Shown here: one piece after another, positions 36,017 to 44,333 of the stretch
How positions within the stretch are numbered: position 1 is the stretch's first letter
Layout: every line of letters starts with the position of its first letter
DNA from: Bacteroidales bacterium UBA6377
GTDB taxonomy: Bacteria; Bacteroidota; Bacteroidia; Bacteroidales; UBA932
Assembly: GCA_002438805.1 (NCBI GenBank)
Contig: DJQV01000025.1
Span: 1-59,749, forward strand
Direction: 5' to 3'
DNA length: 59,749 nucleotides
The notes under the pieces: model-generated
What the model was told of the DNA's origin: nothing
Databases searched by the model: none
What the model saw: the letters and a program-made list of their open reading frames with translations, nothing else
Made by a program: the position numbers and the translations under genes

Positions 36017-37147
36017 TTGAGGATTGCCATACTGTCCTGCTTCCACCCCTACAGGGGAGGTATCGCCCAGTTCAACGCAGACATCCTGAAAGAACTGGGG
36101 AAATCGCACGAGGTGCGTGCGTTCAATTTCACCAGGCAGTATCCCTCAATCCTCTTCCCGGGCAAGACACAGTTCGTCACAGAAGAAGACAGGGAAGCCG
36201 TATCCGTGGAGTCTGAAGCTCTGCTGGATACGGTTTCTCCGTTGTCCTGGGCCCGGACCGCCAAGGCCATCAACAAATGGGACCCCGATGTGCTCATACT
36301 GCGCTACTGGATGTCCTGGTTCGCCCCGTCTCTGGGCTATGTCGCGTCAAAGATGAGGAGCGGATGCCGCGTCATCGCAATACTTGACAATGTAATCCCG
36401 CACGAGCCGCACTTCTTCGACAAGCCGCTCACCAGATACTTTCTCAAGCATGTGGACGGCTGCGTGACCCTCTGCAAGGAGGTGTCCGAGGATCTTTTCA
36501 AGTTCAAAAGCGATGCCGTCTGCACGGTAATCCCCCACCCTGTCTACGACCACTTCGGGGGCAGGGTGGACAAGAAAGAGGCGGAGAAAAAGCTCGGGAT
36601 ACGTGACTGCGGGCGCAACATACTGTTTTTCGGCCTTATACGCGACTACAAGGGGCTGGATATTCTCATCGAAGCCTTCGGGAGGCTGGACGACTCATAC
36701 CAGCTGATCATCGCGGGCGAGCCCTACGGCTCATTCGAAAAATACCAGAAGCAGATTGACGCCTCCCCCAACGCCAAGCGAATATGTCTCTTCCCCCACT
36801 ACATCAGCGATTCGGAAGTCAAGTATTTCTTCTCCGCCGCCGATGTGGCTGTGCTCCCCTACAGAAGCGCGACCCAGAGCGGCATCAACGCGATAGCGGG
36901 ACACTTCGAGCTCCCGATGATAGTCACCGATGTCGGCGGGCTCAAGGAGACCATAGGCGCAGGGGGCACGGGGATTGTGTGCAGTGAATGCACCCCGCAG
37001 TGTGTGGAAGAAGCCATAAGGAAGTACTTTTCCGATCCACAGCTCAAGGAAGGGTACATCCGCAACATCAAGAAACTCAACAGAGATCTCAGTTGGGACA
37101 GTTTCTGCAAGGATCTCGTGGAATTCGCCGATACGATAAAAAAATGA
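36017..37147 (+). CDS. Glycosyltransferase, GT4-like, with TTG start
   Basis: 376 residues. The N-terminal Rossmann strand RIAILSCFHPYRGGIAQFN needs the TTG at 36,017 as start, since a stop lies three codons upstream and no other start is available until far inside the fold. The C-terminal half has NILFFGLIRDYKGLDILIEAF and VAVLPYRSATQSGINAIAG, typical of retaining GT-B family-4 enzymes using nucleotide sugars. Acceptor and sugar are unknown. It starts 6 bases after the OmpH lipoprotein and overlaps the next gene as ATGA. Confidence 0.85.
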   Translation: MRIAILSCFHPYRGGIAQFNADILKELGKSHEVRAFNFTRQYPSILFPGKTQFVTEEDREAVSVESEALLDTVSPLSWARTAKAINKWDPDVLILRYWMSWFAPSLGYVASKMRSGCRVIAILDNVIPHEPHFFDKPLTRYFLKHVDGCVTLCKEVSEDLFKFKSDAVCTVIPHPVYDHFGGRVDKKEAEKKLGIRDCGRNILFFGLIRDYKGLDILIEAFGRLDDSYQLIIAGEPYGSFEKYQKQIDASPNAKRICLFPHYISDSEVKYFFSAADVAVLPYRSATQSGINAIAGHFELPMIVTDVGGLKETIGAGGTGIVCSECTPQCVEEAIRKYFSDPQLKEGYIRNIKKLNRDLSWDSFCKDLVEFADTIKK

Positions 37148-38361
37148 AGAAAATCATCACCATATTGAGCATGCTCTGCTTGCTTCAGCTCACAGCATGC
37201 GCGCAGTGGTATCTTTTCCCGGGGAAGAAGAAGCGCACAGAGCCGGTCGAGGAGAAAAAGGAAGTGAAGGAAGCCAAGCCTCAGGCGCCTCCCCAGACAA
37301 CCCAGGCAGCCGACAGCACCGAAATAGTGGATGATACTGATTTCTTGTTCGGTACACCGTCCACCATTGGGGTGAGCCTCATCCTCCCGGTCAACGCCTC
37401 CTCCGCAAAACCGAGTGCCGGATTTCTGGAGATGTACGGCGGCGCACTGCTGGCCCTCAGGGATCTGGGCAATGCGGGGACAAGGATCAACCTGCGCTTC
37501 GTGGACTCCGCCAGCGAGGACATCAGCGACGAGTCCATATACTCTGAAAGCGACGTGACGATAGGCCCGGTAGCATTCGCCGACATAGAGAAGGCCCTGC
37601 TGCACTGCTCCGGCAAGATGCTCATCTCACCGCTGGAGCCGAAATCCGCAGTGCTTGCAGAAAACGGGGAAAACGTCATCCAGGCCCCCACTCCATGGAC
37701 ATTCCAGGTGGACGGAATCGTAGACTGGCTGCAGAGCGAACTCGAGTTCGGAGATGAAGTGATAGTCCTCAAAGACAATTCCAACCCGGGAGATCAGGCG
37801 ACCTACCTGCTCGAAAGACTCCAGAAAAAAGGAGTGCTCTTCCGCAGCGCACAGAACGCCGAGGAACTCAGGAAACCGGAACTCAAGGGGAAATATAGGG
37901 TGCTGATAGCCTCGGACGATGACAGTTTCATAAGCAACTCCATAAAGCAGCTGGGCATAGCCGCCACAATCAACCGGAACATTGTCCTCTACACTACATC
38001 GCGCGTGCGCAACAGCATCAGCCCGGATGTGCTGGATCTGTACAACGCTAACGCGAGGCTTACCGCATCATACTACATAGACTACGACTCGGAGGATGTC
38101 AAGAAGTTCGTGCTGGCCTACAGAGCCTTGTATGGCTGCGAACCAGGGTCGTTCGCATTCCAGGGGTACGATGCCATGAACTATTTCGTGAGGATGTATT
38201 CGGAATACGGCCGTCGCTGGTGGAAGAGACTGCCGGAGCACCCTTGGTGCGGACTTCAGTCCGATTTCAGGTTCAGCCGGGAGACGGCCGACGGGAAAGT
38301 GAACACAGCTGTAAGGCGGATAGTTTACGGCAATGACCTGTCAATGACCCTCGTCAAGTAA
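37144..38361 (+). CDS. PBP1-fold (periplasmic binding protein type I) lipoprotein
   Basis: 405 residues. Start at 37,144 (ATGA overlap) gives a lipobox at Cys19 (LQLTAC). A Lys/Glu-rich linker precedes a fold with TIGVSLILPVNASS, FLEMYGGALLALRDLGNAG, SDVTIGPVAFADIEKALL and GSFAFQGYDAMNYFVRMY, as in substrate-binding proteins and LpoA/LppC-type envelope proteins. In other Bacteroidales similar domains follow LysM peptidoglycan-binding repeats; here LysM is missing. A cell-wall role is plausible but inferred. Its 3' end overlaps the convergent recN gene by 21 bases. Confidence 0.72.
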   Translation: MKKIITILSMLCLLQLTACAQWYLFPGKKKRTEPVEEKKEVKEAKPQAPPQTTQAADSTEIVDDTDFLFGTPSTIGVSLILPVNASSAKPSAGFLEMYGGALLALRDLGNAGTRINLRFVDSASEDISDESIYSESDVTIGPVAFADIEKALLHCSGKMLISPLEPKSAVLAENGENVIQAPTPWTFQVDGIVDWLQSELEFGDEVIVLKDNSNPGDQATYLLERLQKKGVLFRSAQNAEELRKPELKGKYRVLIASDDDSFISNSIKQLGIAATINRNIVLYTTSRVRNSISPDVLDLYNANARLTASYYIDYDSEDVKKFVLAYRALYGCEPGSFAFQGYDAMNYFVRMYSEYGRRWWKRLPEHPWCGLQSDFRFSRETADGKVNTAVRRIVYGNDLSMTLVK

Positions 38362-40011
38362 GGTTCTGGCATTGGCCACAGCAGCCGGGGTGATACCCGC
38401 ACCGCTGAGAAGACGCGCGATTTCCATCACCCTCTCCTCCCCGTCAATCCTTCGTATGGACGAGAGAGTCCGCCCGTCCGGCGTGATGCTCTTCTCGACG
38501 AGATAGTGTGCATCCCCTTTGGCAGCCACCTGCGGGAGATGCGTGATTGAGAACACCTGCATATTATGCCCCATTGAGCATATCATCTGGCCCATGCGGT
38601 CAGCCACACTGCCGCTCACTCCGGTGTCTATCTCATCGAAAATTAAAGTAGGCATACCCGTAAACTCAGCCATCTTTGCCTTGAGGCAGAGCATGATACG
38701 TGAAAGTTCGCCTCCCGAAGCCACTTTGGATATGTCCATAAGGGACTTTCCGGTGGATGAGAAGAGAAAACGTACTTTGTCCGAACCCTCCTCACCCGGA
38801 GCACCTTCCTCAACGGAAACTTCGAAGACCGCACGGTCAAGTTCGAGGAAATGCAGGGAGCCGGTGATCGAGGATGAAAGCTGCGGAGCAGCCTTCTTGC
38901 GCGCATCCGAAAGCCTTATGCAGACATCCTGGTACTGATCCAGAAAATCTCGCTCCTGTTCCTCAAGCTCCGCTATCCTGTCCTGAAGTGATGCGGTGCC
39001 GTCAACCTTCTCGGAGAGGGAATCCCGCAGGGAGATAAGTTCGTCTATACTAGAGCAGGAGTGCTTCTTAAGGAGAGAATACAGAAGTGACATCCTCTCC
39101 TCCACAGCAGAAAGCCTGTCAGGAGAAAGATCCACTTTGGACAGAAGGACATCGAGTTCGGAAGCGACATCCTCAAGTTCCAGGCGCGCGGACTCTATGC
39201 GGGAGACAATATCCGGAAGGTCAGGGAGATACTGGGCAATATGCTCCAACTGCTTCTGTGCGTCCTTGAGCAAAGCCGTAACCCCATCCGATTCTCCGTC
39301 CGACGGAGAAAAAGCCTCGGAGGCAGCGCTGAGCCCCTCAATTATCTGCTCAGCGTTGGCCAGACTCCTGTGCTCCTCTTCAAGGGACTCAAGCTCACCG
39401 CACACAAGGCGCGCTGCTTCAAGCTGGCGGAGCTGGGCTTCGTTGTATTCCCTGTCGCTTTCGGCTTTTGAAAGAGTTTCACGCAACGAGGCGATATCCG
39501 CCCTTATCTGGCGGAGCTGTCCCCATAGGCGGCGGCATTCTTTAAGGTTCTCCCCATTGCCGGCAAAAGCGTCGAGCACCGACAACTGGAAATCCTTGTC
39601 GGAAAGCAGAAGGCTCTTGTGCTGGGAGTGTATGTCCACGAGCCTGGGGGAAAGCCTCTGAAGAAGGCCCACCTGCACCGGCTGGTCGTCCACGAAACAT
39701 CTTGATCTCCCGGACTGCGAGACGACACGCCTTATGATGAGCGAGTCCCCGTCAGTCTCCACTTCTTCTTCAGAGAGAAGCGCCCTTATGCCGTCGTCGA
39801 GGGAATCGAACTCCGCCTCGACCACGCAGGACGAAGCCCCTTCCGATACCATGGAGGCATCGGCCTTGACTCCGAAAAGCAGCGACAGAGCCCCGAGAAG
39901 TATGGACTTGCCGGCTCCTGTCTGCCCGGTAATAATGATCAGACCCTCCGGGAATGTGATATCCAGAGAGTCTATCAGAATGTAGTTGCGTATGTGCAGG
40001 GAACGGAGCAT
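38341..40011 (-). CDS. recN: DNA repair protein RecN
   Basis: 556 residues, SMC-like. Walker A is ITGQTGAGKSILLG near the N-terminus; a long coiled-coil centre follows (residues about 150-370), then the C-terminal signature KVASGGELSRIMLCLKAKM and LIFDEIDTGVSGSVADRMG (Walker B). It acts on double-strand breaks. Last gene of the trxB-bamD-rpoZ-recN unit. Confidence 0.95.
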   Translation of the reverse strand: MLRSLHIRNYILIDSLDITFPEGLIIITGQTGAGKSILLGALSLLFGVKADASMVSEGASSCVVEAEFDSLDDGIRALLSEEEVETDGDSLIIRRVVSQSGRSRCFVDDQPVQVGLLQRLSPRLVDIHSQHKSLLLSDKDFQLSVLDAFAGNGENLKECRRLWGQLRQIRADIASLRETLSKAESDREYNEAQLRQLEAARLVCGELESLEEEHRSLANAEQIIEGLSAASEAFSPSDGESDGVTALLKDAQKQLEHIAQYLPDLPDIVSRIESARLELEDVASELDVLLSKVDLSPDRLSAVEERMSLLYSLLKKHSCSSIDELISLRDSLSEKVDGTASLQDRIAELEEQERDFLDQYQDVCIRLSDARKKAAPQLSSSITGSLHFLELDRAVFEVSVEEGAPGEEGSDKVRFLFSSTGKSLMDISKVASGGELSRIMLCLKAKMAEFTGMPTLIFDEIDTGVSGSVADRMGQMICSMGHNMQVFSITHLPQVAAKGDAHYLVEKSITPDGRTLSSIRRIDGEERVMEIARLLSGAGITPAAVANARTLLDEGH

Positions 40012-40038
40012 CGCCGCACTTGTATTGCCGGCAGGGGC

Positions 40039-40368
40039 CTATTTCTCGGCAGCCGTGTCCTCCTTGGCCATCCTGTAATAGAGGTCACCGTCCTCAAACT
40101 CGGCGATGGCCACCAGATCCGGCTTAGGCTGACGCTCATAGTACTTGGAGATCTCTATCTGCTCCTTGTTCTCGAACACCTCGTCCATGGTGTCGCGCTC
40201 CGCGTTGCGGAAGTCTTCAAGCTTCTTCGCCAGTTCTTTCTTCTCTGCCACAGCTATCTGGTTTGCCCTCTTCGAGAGGATCACCACTGTCTCGTAGATG
40301 TTGCCTGTGGGCTGCGCAAGATATTTGATGTCGCGCGTGATTGTGTTTGTAGGTATCTTCATTTCCAT
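40039..40368 (-). CDS. rpoZ: RNA polymerase omega subunit, Bacteroidota type
   Basis: 109 residues from the ATG at 40,368 (another ATG 6 bases later would give MKIPTN). The segment NIYETVVILSKRANQIA is the omega/Rpb6 motif; EVFENKEQIEISKYYE is the tail seen in Bacteroidota omega proteins. It lies between bamD and recN, as in other Bacteroidales. Confidence 0.88.
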   Translation of the reverse strand: MEMKIPTNTITRDIKYLAQPTGNIYETVVILSKRANQIAVAEKKELAKKLEDFRNAERDTMDEVFENKEQIEISKYYERQPKPDLVAIAEFEDGDLYYRMAKEDTAAEK

Positions 40369-40403
40369 ATATTGATTGTACGGATGCGGCCTGAGGGAAA
40401 GTT

Positions 40404-41195
40404 TCAAATATTTCCTTTCACTTTACCATACAGGGAATCAAGTTCCTTGCGGTACGGGGAATCCGGGTATTCTCCGATGAAGTTGAGGTAATCATCCACG
40501 AAGACGAGATACCGCTCTTTCTGCTTTGACTTGACGCTCATGTCGGCATACTTATATGAGGCCATGGCCGCGTAGTAGAGGATGTCTTCACGGTAGATGT
40601 TGTCGGCGTCCTCCTTCAGCACGTTCTTGAGCGCAACCCTGGCGGCCTTGTAATCCTCCATCCTAAAATAAAGTTTCGCGTTCTCGTATGCCTTGCGGTC
40701 AAGCCTCTCCCCGAGTTCCTGCAGCATGTGGCGGCAGACTTCAGCATTGGCCCCCTGCGGGTGGTCTATAAGGTATTCGCTGATGGCGTTCATCGCCGTG
40801 TATGTCGGGGTCTGGTCCAGCTCGTAGCGCAGTGTGGCCTTGTAGAGGCAGTCGATCCTGAGGAACTCGGCGCTCTCGGAGAACGGGCTGTTGGGGCAGG
40901 AGGACAGAAACTGGGTGAAATTGGTCTCGGCGGTGTAGTAGTCCTTGTTGGAGTAGTTGCTCAGACCCCAATAATACCTCACCGTGTCGTCACGCTCGGT
41001 GCCGTTGGTGAGCAGGGCGAGCGACTCGAAGAGCGAGGCGGCCCTGGTGTACTTGCCTTTGTTGAAATAGTCGAACGCTGCCTTGTATTTCAAGTCCACG
41101 TCGCTGCTCTCCAGCACTATATCGTACTGTGACTTGCAGGACGGCAGCAGGGCGAAGGCAGCCAGAAGTGCTGCAAGGATTCTGTTGAATTTCAT
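40404..41195 (-). CDS. bamD: Outer-membrane protein assembly lipoprotein BamD
   Basis: 263 residues, lipobox at Cys20 (LLPSC). Tetratricopeptide-like helices: KAAFDYFNKGKYTRAASLFE, NYSNKDYYTAETNFTQFL, SEYLIDHPQGANAEVCRHM. It works with BamA in barrel assembly. The ATG overlaps the trxB stop by 4 bases. Confidence 0.9.
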   Translation of the reverse strand: MKFNRILAALLAAFALLPSCKSQYDIVLESSDVDLKYKAAFDYFNKGKYTRAASLFESLALLTNGTERDDTVRYYWGLSNYSNKDYYTAETNFTQFLSSCPNSPFSESAEFLRIDCLYKATLRYELDQTPTYTAMNAISEYLIDHPQGANAEVCRHMLQELGERLDRKAYENAKLYFRMEDYKAARVALKNVLKEDADNIYREDILYYAAMASYKYADMSVKSKQKERYLVFVDDYLNFIGEYPDSPYRKELDSLYGKVKGNI

Positions 41196-42124
41196 CGTTG
41201 CTTCAAAAATTTTTCAGCCTCCAAGGCGGCGCGGCATCCTGATGCGGCCGCATTGATGGCCTGACGGTAATGGGGATCCTGCACGTCACCGGCCGCGAAT
41301 ACTCCTTCGACATTGGTGTGTCCATTGACCCCGTCGGTGATGATATAACCGTCATCATCGGTCTTCACCCATTCGGCAAAGAGCTCAGAGACAGGATGGT
41401 GGCCTATCGCCAGGAAAAACCCGTCCACCTTGATATCAAAAACCTCGCCATTCTTCCTCAGGAGCCTTGCTCCGGTCACCCCGGACTCGTCTCCGAGAAT
41501 CTCCTGCGTGGTGCAGTTCCAGAGGATCTCGATGTTCGGGGTGGATTTCACCCTCTCCTGCATGGCCTCGGAAGCGCGAAACACGTCGCGGCGCACTATC
41601 ATGTATACTTTGCGGCAAAGGCCGGCAAGGTAGGTGGCCTCTTCACAGGCTGTGTCCCCTCCCCCGACTACAGCCACATCTTTCTTGCGGTAGAAGAATC
41701 CGTCACAGGTGGCGCAGGCGGACACTCCGAGACCGCGGAATTTCTGCTCGGAAGGGATCCCGAGATATTTTGCCACGGCTCCGGTCGCTATGATCACAGC
41801 TTCGGCTTCGATCTGATGCGAGTCATCTACGGTGATCGGGAACGGCCTTTTGGAGAAATCGACCTTGGTCACGGACCCCCGTCTGATGTCAGCACCGAGA
41901 CCCGAGGCCTGCTCGCGCATGTCGGACATGAGCTTATTGGCATCCACTCCCCCGGGAAATCCGGGATAGTTCTCGATGACGGTAGTGGTGGTGAGCTGTC
42001 CGCCCGGCTCCATGCCCTCATAGAGCACAGGCATCAGACCGGCTCTGGAGGCATAGATGGCCGCCGTGTATCCGGCAGGTCCGCCGCCTATTATGAGGCA
42101 TTTGATATGTTCGGTATTGTCCAT
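41192..42124 (-). CDS. trxB: Thioredoxin-disulfide reductase
   Basis: 310 residues. FAD-binding GGGPAGYTAAIYASRAG, redox-active CATCDGFF and NADPH-binding VAVVGGGDTACEEA are all present, as is the C-terminal GVFAAGDVQD. It passes electrons from NADPH to thioredoxin. First gene of the unit with bamD, rpoZ and recN; divergent from a Fur-like regulator, which might control it by oxidative state (inference). Confidence 0.96.
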   Translation of the reverse strand: MDNTEHIKCLIIGGGPAGYTAAIYASRAGLMPVLYEGMEPGGQLTTTTVIENYPGFPGGVDANKLMSDMREQASGLGADIRRGSVTKVDFSKRPFPITVDDSHQIEAEAVIIATGAVAKYLGIPSEQKFRGLGVSACATCDGFFYRKKDVAVVGGGDTACEEATYLAGLCRKVYMIVRRDVFRASEAMQERVKSTPNIEILWNCTTQEILGDESGVTGARLLRKNGEVFDIKVDGFFLAIGHHPVSELFAEWVKTDDDGYIITDGVNGHTNVEGVFAAGDVQDPHYRQAINAAASGCRAALEAEKFLKQR

Positions 42125-42130
42125 ATTTTA

Positions 42131-42138
42131 CAAAATTA
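42131..42138 (-). promoter_or_regulatory. -7 promoter box TAATTTTG for trxB
   Basis: Minus-strand TAATTTTG ends only 6 bases before the trxB ATG, so the message probably begins at or beside the start codon. Confidence 0.55.
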
Positions 42139-42151
42139 GTCAATTTTTTGT

Positions 42152-42159
42152 TACCTTTG
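42152..42159 (+). promoter_or_regulatory. -7 promoter box TACCTTTG for the Fur-like gene
   Basis: Plus-strand TACCTTTG ends 7 bases before the ATG at 42,167; TTTA 21 bases upstream may serve as a weak -33 box. It lies 13 bases from the divergent trxB box. Confidence 0.55.
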
Positions 42160-42166
42160 ACGGCTC

Positions 42167-42619
42167 ATGCCAAGGATTAAAGATAAAACCGCTCCGGACG
42201 TTGACAGATTCCGTGCCATACTCAAGGAAAAGGGGCTTAAGGCCACACCGCAGAGGATTGCGGTGCACGAGACCATGCTCAGTCTCGGGCATGCCAGCGC
42301 GGACATGGTGGTGGAGCGGATGGCGGCTCAAGGAGTCGATGTGACGGTCTCTTCTGTCTACAATATCCTCTCCACTCTGGCCGATCTCAAGATCTACGGC
42401 AGGCGCACCAGTTCCAACAACAAGATGTACTTCGATGTCAACACGTTCCGGCATTTCCACCTCTACAATTATGTGGACAACGAATACAAGGACGTGATCG
42501 ATGACGAGCTCGCCGATCTGATAGAGAGCCACTTCAAAGGCCGCCGCTTCAGGGGGCTCAAGGTGGAGTGCATCGACGTCCAGATCATCTGCCGTCCCTC
42601 TCGCACGACAAGGAAATAG
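42167..42619 (+). CDS. Fur/PerR-family-like regulator lacking the structural zinc cysteines
   Basis: 150 residues. The DNA-binding half is clearly Fur-like: ILKEKGLKATPQRIAVHETM, SADMVVERMAAQGVDVTVSS and VYNILSTLADLKIYGRR. In the C-terminal half the usual H-H-H/x-x-C and CxxC motifs are absent; FDVNTFRHFHLYNYVDNEYK keeps only two histidines. The only cysteines are in VECIDVQIICRP near the end. So the regulatory metal site, if any, must differ from classical Fur, Zur or PerR. Divergent from trxB with nearly touching promoters. Confidence 0.85.
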   Translation: MPRIKDKTAPDVDRFRAILKEKGLKATPQRIAVHETMLSLGHASADMVVERMAAQGVDVTVSSVYNILSTLADLKIYGRRTSSNNKMYFDVNTFRHFHLYNYVDNEYKDVIDDELADLIESHFKGRRFRGLKVECIDVQIICRPSRTTRK

Positions 42620-42730
42620 GGGCCCGGCATTGTTGCGGCAGACCCCGTGACAAGTCCCGCCTGCTCACATAAAATCCCGGCAGATGCCACCTGCCTCCGG
42701 CGCACAACCCCCAACTCATTGGACAACACC

Positions 42731-42843
42731 TCGCGTACAGAAATGACCCCGTTTTCTGTACGGCACGGGGTTGAAATGGCGTGCGGTACAGAATCAGGCC
42801 TTGAGGTGTACGGCAAACCCCACCTTTCCCGAACGAAACCATC
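42731..42843 (+). repeat. Interspersed intergenic hairpin repeat, copy A
   Basis: A unit of about 113 bases starting TCGCGTACAGAAATGACC. Its first 27 bases (42,735-42,761) form a near-perfect hairpin with arms GTACAGAAA and TTTTCTGTAC. Further GTAC-bounded segments follow (GGTACAGAATCAGG, GGTGTACGGCAAA). The same unit occurs in the opposite orientation at 47,508-47,619, with about four of five positions equal by eye. The gap 42,620-42,929 holds no gene. Downstream, ATTTGGTA and TACCAAAT (42,854-42,882) form a further inverted repeat just past the rpoN stop. Confidence 0.8.
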
Positions 42844-42929
42844 CTCGTGGGTCATTTGGTACGGGAAAACAAGTTACCAAATTGGGCGGGCTGGAGTCCG
42901 GGCACTTATGGTATATGTGTATGGAAGCG

Positions 42930-44333
42930 CTAAAGTTCTTTGCGCCAGCGTGCAAGAGGAATGCCGAGCTGCCCGCGGTATTTGGCGATGGTCCGGCGGG
43001 CGACCTTGTATCCGTGTTTACCCATCTCTATGACGAGCTGCTCGTCGGTCAGAGGTTTGCGCTTGTCCTCGGCATCCACGCACTCCTGAAGGACTTTCTT
43101 GAGTTCGCGCGTGGAGACTTCCTCGCCTTCTTTGTTTTCCATGCCTTCGGAGAAGAAGTATTTCAGTGGGAATATACCGAAATGGGTCTCGATGTATTTG
43201 CTGTTGACCACCCTTGAGATAGTGGAGATGTCGAAGCCTGTCTTCTCGGCTATGTCTTTGAGCACCATCGGTTTGAGTTTGGTCTCATCGCCGGTCTCGA
43301 AAAAATCGTGCTGGTATTCGAGGATGGCATCCATGGTGCGGCTCAGGGTGTTCTGCCTCTGCTTCAGCGCCTCCACGAACCATTTGGCCGAGTCAAGTTT
43401 CTGGCGTACGAAGGTGGCCGCCTCTTTCTGGGCGCGTTCGGACGAACCCTTGGCCGAGAGCAGGAGGTCGGCGTATTTGCGGTTGACCCTCAACTCCGGC
43501 ACGGAGAATCTCGGCATGGTGAAAGAAAGTTCTCCACCGTTGTCCTCCAGGACAAAGTCCGGCACTATCTGCTGGGCCTGATCCTCGTAGGACTCGCCGG
43601 CTTCACCGCCCGGGGACGGGTTGAGCCTGACTATCCTCGCCATCGCTTTCTTGAGGGCGTCTTCGCTGATTCCGAGTTTGGCTGTGATTTTCTTGAAGTG
43701 CTTGTTGGAGAACTCCGTAAAGCAGTCGTTCAGAATATTGATGGCATCCTTGACATCCTGGGTCTGCTTGCACGCACGCAGCTGCAGCAACAGACATTCC
43801 CTGAGATCGCGGGCACCTACGCCGGTCGGCTCGAAGTCCTGCACCACTTTGAGCATCTCCAGCACTTCATCGGCATTGGTCTCTATCCCAGCACGGAACG
43901 CCATGTCGTCCACGAGGGACTCGATGTCACGCCGCAGGTATCCGTCAGCATCGAGAGAGCCTATGATGAAAGCGGCGATGTCGTACTGGTGTTTCGTGAG
44001 GTTCCTACATCCGAGCTGGTCCATCAGCCCCTGGGTGAAGCTGTTGTGGACCGAGAAAGTGTTGTATTCCGGGCGGGGATCCTTTCCCCAGTTGTTGACT
44101 TTAGTGCGATAGGAAGGTATGTAGTCATCGTCCTTGAGCTCGTCCAGGGAGATGTCACGGGCATCTTCCGGCTTGTCCGGATCGGGGCTGTCGTCAAGCA
44201 CAGGGTTCTCCTCTATCTCAGTGCGGATGCGCTGCTCCAGATCCTGGATTGGAAGCTCTATGAGCTTGATGGTCTGGATCTGAAGCGGGGAAAGCTTCTG
44301 CGTCTGTTTTATTTCGAGGCCTTGCTTGATCAT
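42930..44333 (-). CDS. rpoN: RNA polymerase sigma-54 factor
   Basis: 467 residues. Region I with the Gln-rich activator-interacting motif (IKQTQKLSPLQIQTIKLIEL), core-binding centre, helix-turn-helix (VLKDIAEKTGFDISTISRVV), and the C-terminal RpoN box ARRTIAKYR that reads the -24 GG element. Last gene of a three-gene unit with LEA-like and SPOR genes; its start overlaps the SPOR stop by 4 bases. No activator gene lies in the window, but a -24/-12-type site is found at 51,998. Confidence 0.96.
   Translation of the reverse strand: MIKQGLEIKQTQKLSPLQIQTIKLIELPIQDLEQRIRTEIEENPVLDDSPDPDKPEDARDISLDELKDDDYIPSYRTKVNNWGKDPRPEYNTFSVHNSFTQGLMDQLGCRNLTKHQYDIAAFIIGSLDADGYLRRDIESLVDDMAFRAGIETNADEVLEMLKVVQDFEPTGVGARDLRECLLLQLRACKQTQDVKDAINILNDCFTEFSNKHFKKITAKLGISEDALKKAMARIVRLNPSPGGEAGESYEDQAQQIVPDFVLEDNGGELSFTMPRFSVPELRVNRKYADLLLSAKGSSERAQKEAATFVRQKLDSAKWFVEALKQRQNTLSRTMDAILEYQHDFFETGDETKLKPMVLKDIAEKTGFDISTISRVVNSKYIETHFGIFPLKYFFSEGMENKEGEEVSTRELKKVLQECVDAEDKRKPLTDEQLVIEMGKHGYKVARRTIAKYRGQLGIPLARWRKEL

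Noticed and set aside
41270..42139. 289-codon plus-strand frame opposite trxB
   Set aside because: It mirrors the codons of trxB and has no sign of a real protein.
42860..42929. Terminator for rpoN
   Set aside because: ATTTGGTA/TACCAAAT can pair, but there is no T-run on the minus strand and the arms are AT-rich, so I list it only as an inverted repeat.
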